Shown piece after piece: positions 5,038 to 6,742 of a stretch of DNA of 6,742 nt. This DNA comes from Prevotellaceae bacterium UBA1710 (GTDB lineage: Bacteria; Bacteroidota; Bacteroidia; Bacteroidales; Bacteroidaceae). The notes beneath the pieces were generated by a model. The model worked only from the letters and a program-made list of their open reading frames with translations, did no database searches and was not told the origin of the DNA. A program made the translations under genes and the position numbers. The DNA lies in contig DCJC01000075.1 in the NCBI GenBank assembly GCA_002317355.1, forward strand, positions 1,930 to 8,671, in the 5' to 3' direction. Each line of letters opens with the position of its first letter. Within the stretch, counting starts at the first letter, position 1.

Positions 5038-5045
5038 CAAAGGTA
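5038..5045 (-). promoter_or_regulatory. Bacteroidota -7 promoter box TACCTTTG for the 89-aa gene
   Basis: The minus strand reads TACCTTTG, an exact match to the TAnnTTTG -7 element used by the Bacteroidota housekeeping sigma factor. A TTTTCG about 20 nt upstream is only a weak -33 candidate. Transcription starting a few bases downstream would give a leader of roughly 160 nt before the ATG at 4866. Confidence 0.6.
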
Positions 5046-5074
5046 TAAACATTTCCCCTGATGTCGAAAAGAAT

Positions 5075-5166
5075 GGAAAATAAGGAATTAAAAGGAATTA
5101 TAAGGAATCAAAAGGAACGAAAACCCACCATTTCGGGAATTATAAGGAATTATAGGGAATTAAAAA
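5075..5166. repeat. 10-bp-phased AAGGAATTA tandem array
   Basis: The GGAAT/GGAAC motif recurs at 5084, 5094, 5104 and 5114, then at 5136, 5146 and 5156. There are thus two blocks with an exact 10-bp step, separated by one larger gap; a GGAAA at 5075 is a near unit. A step of 10 bp is close to one helical turn. The array lies directly upstream of the promoter box of the 89-aa gene and downstream of the terminator of the 454-aa gene. An inverted pair ACGAAAAC/GTTTTCGT (5117-5124, 5170-5177) brackets the second block. Confidence 0.8.
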
Positions 5167-5194
5167 AACGTTTTCGTGGAATTCGGAAAAATAA

Positions 5195-5225
5195 AATAGA
5201 GATAGGCAAAACACCTATCTCTATT
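5195..5225 (-). terminator. Intrinsic terminator of the 454-aa gene
   Basis: A perfect 12-bp inverted repeat, AATAGAGATAGG and CCTATCTCTATT, with a 7-nt loop begins 14 nt after the stop codon. On the minus strand it is followed by TTATTTTT. The stem has only modest GC content but is long and uninterrupted. Confidence 0.8.
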
Positions 5226-5239
5226 CTTTCAAACAACAA

Positions 5240-6604
5240 CTAAGCCTTCATCTTCTCTCTCAATGACTGGAATCTTGCACCAATGGCAAGGAGTATCTTC
5301 TTCACTGGATTTCGATCTTCAAGTTCCCAATACTTCACAGCTCCAACCATCTTATCAATAGAATGATTCTCCACACTCTTTCTTATGCTACCAGCACTAC
5401 TTGCCTCCAGAATCTGATGCATCTGCTTGCCAAACTCAGTTGGATTCTCTTGACTGACAAACTCAAGATCCTCAAGCACCTTCTTTACGTGACTCCATTT
5501 CCATATCATACCTCGTTTGCTGGTCTTCTCTGCAATATCAGCCAACGCTTGCCTAAACATAAAGTTCAGTTCTGCGCTCTCACTAATATCATCGCGTACC
5601 ATCTGAGGAAGCGAAGGTACATCAAACTGCACTGACTCATCACCCACCTTCTCCTCTGTCTGACCTTCCCACACACTCACAGCATCGAGCAGCATCAGCA
5701 ACTTCCTTCTCGGAATGCCGTTGCCGATATACAGCAGCCTGTGCATCATCTCACCCTTGTCGCTGATGTCGTAGAAGAGGTTATCAGGCAAGCGCCGCAG
5801 AGCCTCGTATGCACTCTGCCGAAGCGCATCCCTATCAGATGGGCTATGCCTCTCCAACTCCTTCCTACGAGCATCAAGACGAGCCTTTACCTGTGGGAAA
5901 TACTCATCACGGAAAGCCATCATCCGCTCCTTAGAGCCAATATCATTGATAGCCTTGACGAGCGCATCAGTCATCGCCTTTACCTTTTCTGACGGATGCT
6001 GTGGCACCAACTGACGATACCTTGCAAGCGCCCTCTGCGTTTCCATCGAAACATCAAAACGGGAAACCTTGATGAGTTTTCTGATACACTTCACGGTCAT
6101 CGTGTCACTCAATGCCCCAGGCTGCTCAAGCGCGAGGTCAAGCATCATGATAGCCTCCTGTGCCTCACTGAACATCTCATAGTCGATGACACCCTCTTCT
6201 GCCATAGCATTAACCCAGTTCCAGTCGTGCCACGCATCAATGCCATCAGCACCGCACACCATGAAGTCATCTAGCACATCAACCTCAATCAGCGCGTGCC
6301 CAAGTTTCGACACATACGCCACCTTGCCCGCAATGACATCATATCCCGACACCTCCATCAGATGAAGCATATCCATCAGGTCAACCCTGCTTATCACACC
6401 TCTCTTCTCGGTTGTCTCCATGTCGTCATCCTCGGCATTATCAATCGGCTCCAGCACCTTAAGCACCACCCCGAATTTCTCTGTCATGGTCTTCACGATA
6501 AGCACCTCTGGCTTCACATCATCAAGGTGTTCGAGTGTCTTTTTTAGGCATGCGCCTCCCTCACAGGCATACTTAATGCCTGTCATCAAAAATAATCTTT
6601 TCAT
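5240..6604 (-). CDS. Unrecognised 454-aa helical protein
   Basis: A full-length ORF from the ATG at 6604 to TAG at 5240; an in-frame ATG at codon 7 (6586) is an alternative start. The N-terminus contains a CEGGAC cysteine pair (C14, C19). Residues 30-120 look alpha/beta, with an acidic loop at about 56-67 (NAEDDDMETTEK), and 120-145 include the aromatic-rich DAWHDWNW. From about 140 to the end it is mainly helical and strongly charged, with likely coiled-coil or helical-bundle segments around 205-275 and 340-400. It has no signal peptide, membrane span, P-loop, helix-turn-helix signature or nuclease motif that I can recognise. Codon usage and absence of stops over 1.36 kb make it a confident gene. 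It is monocistronic in this window, ending at its own terminator, and is not evidently coupled to the replication cluster. It could be a structural or host-interaction protein of the same accessory element, but no function can be assigned. Confidence 0.85.
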   Translation of the reverse strand: MKRLFLMTGIKYACEGGACLKKTLEHLDDVKPEVLIVKTMTEKFGVVLKVLEPIDNAEDDDMETTEKRGVISRVDLMDMLHLMEVSGYDVIAGKVAYVSKLGHALIEVDVLDDFMVCGADGIDAWHDWNWVNAMAEEGVIDYEMFSEAQEAIMMLDLALEQPGALSDTMTVKCIRKLIKVSRFDVSMETQRALARYRQLVPQHPSEKVKAMTDALVKAINDIGSKERMMAFRDEYFPQVKARLDARRKELERHSPSDRDALRQSAYEALRRLPDNLFYDISDKGEMMHRLLYIGNGIPRRKLLMLLDAVSVWEGQTEEKVGDESVQFDVPSLPQMVRDDISESAELNFMFRQALADIAEKTSKRGMIWKWSHVKKVLEDLEFVSQENPTEFGKQMHQILEASSAGSIRKSVENHSIDKMVGAVKYWELEDRNPVKKILLAIGARFQSLREKMKA

Positions 6605-6618
6605 AAAGGTAAATAGAA

Positions 6619-6643
6619 GCCCCCCAGCCCCCGAAAGGGGAGT
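6619..6643 (-). repeat. GC-rich palindromic repeat, copy 5
   Basis: CCCC (6629-6632), GAAA, GGGG (6637-6640) gives a stem with a GNRA-type loop on the plus strand. On the minus strand the G-rich tail GGGCTGGGGGG follows. It lies 15 nt upstream of the start of the 454-aa gene and would fold in its leader. Confidence 0.8.
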
Positions 6644-6673
6644 TTATTTTGATTGTATTTTCAATGGTGGGGG

Positions 6674-6681
6674 CAAAGGTG
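6674..6681 (-). promoter_or_regulatory. Near-consensus -7 box CACCTTTG upstream of the 454-aa gene
   Basis: The minus strand reads CACCTTTG, one base off TAnnTTTG, about 70 nt before the ATG at 6604. No clear -33 TTTG is seen 19-21 nt upstream, so the assignment is tentative. The remaining bases to 6742 are AT-rich with no gene visible. Confidence 0.35.
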
Positions 6682-6742
6682 TTTTTTATTTCTTAACTTG
6701 AGTTGGTTATTTCTGTTGTTTCTGTTTTTGGAGTCTCTTATA

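Larger units (their letters stand above)
4867..5239. other. 373-nt regulatory intergenic region
   Basis: No credible gene is seen between the 454-aa gene and the 89-aa gene. In minus-strand order it holds the terminator of the 454-aa gene, the 10-bp-phased array, a consensus -7 promoter box, a 9-bp dyad in the presumed leader, and about 125 nt of AT-rich leader with an 18-codon upstream ORF. The plus-strand 60-codon ORF at 5061-5243 is a translation of the repeats. Confidence 0.7.

Noticed and set aside
5075..5166. CRISPR array
   Set aside because: Units are 10 bp with no spacers of constant length and no cas genes are present; it is a simple phased tandem repeat.
5061..5243. Plus-strand 60-codon ORF rich in K, R, E and I
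   Set aside because: It is a translation of the 10-bp AAGGAATTA array and the terminator hairpin, and crosses into the 3' end of the opposite-strand gene.
5363..6701. Plus-strand ORFs of 83-93 codons opposite the 454-aa gene
   Set aside because: They overlap each other and the long minus-strand frame, and none shows a recognisable motif or initiation signal.

Overview
This window looks like accessory DNA from a Bacteroidota genome, most likely a Prevotella/Segatella-type organism. The evidence is a TAnnTTTG promoter box, a BT4734-like primase/DUF3987 protein, a DUF3127 protein, and many short GC-rich palindromes, 10-bp AAGGA repeats and AAGGAGTACAAG repeats in the spacers. Assignment below phylum is inference. 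All credible genes are on the minus strand, so transcription runs from high to low coordinates.

Layout in transcription order. (1) 6605-6742: leader with a GC-rich palindrome and a weak promoter-like box. (2) 5240-6604: a 454-residue helical orphan protein, closed by a strong intrinsic terminator (5195-5225). (3) 4867-5239: a regulatory spacer with a 10-bp-phased AAGGAATTA array, a consensus promoter box at 5038-5045 and a 9-bp dyad in the presumed leader. (4) 4597-4866: an 89-residue orphan. (5) 3622-4596: almost 1 kb dominated by repeats. It holds one 218-bp element with inverted ends and a 10-bp direct duplication (4307-4544), two abutting elements with 18-bp inverted ends (3713-3845 and 3846-4110), and a possible 37-codon gene (4103-4216). 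(6) 401-3621: a compact cluster made of a DUF3127 protein (98 aa), an undescribed basic protein (132 aa) and a 794-aa primase-helicase. (7) 1-389: a gene starting 11 nt after the primase-helicase stop and running off the window. It has no stop codon here, so an ORF search requiring a stop would miss it.

The likely common theme of part (6) is DNA replication. It combines an archaeo-eukaryotic-type primase domain and a DUF3987 helicase-like domain on one chain with a small protein of presumed OB fold that could bind single-stranded DNA, plus two unrecognised partners. This resembles the replication core of a phage, plasmid or integrative element, but no integrase, relaxase, capsid or partition gene is visible, so the type of element is open. 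The second theme is repeat colonisation. Five GC-rich palindromes alternate in orientation along the window, and repeats supply the last codons of two proteins, the codons at the window edge of a third, and the start codon of the primase-helicase.
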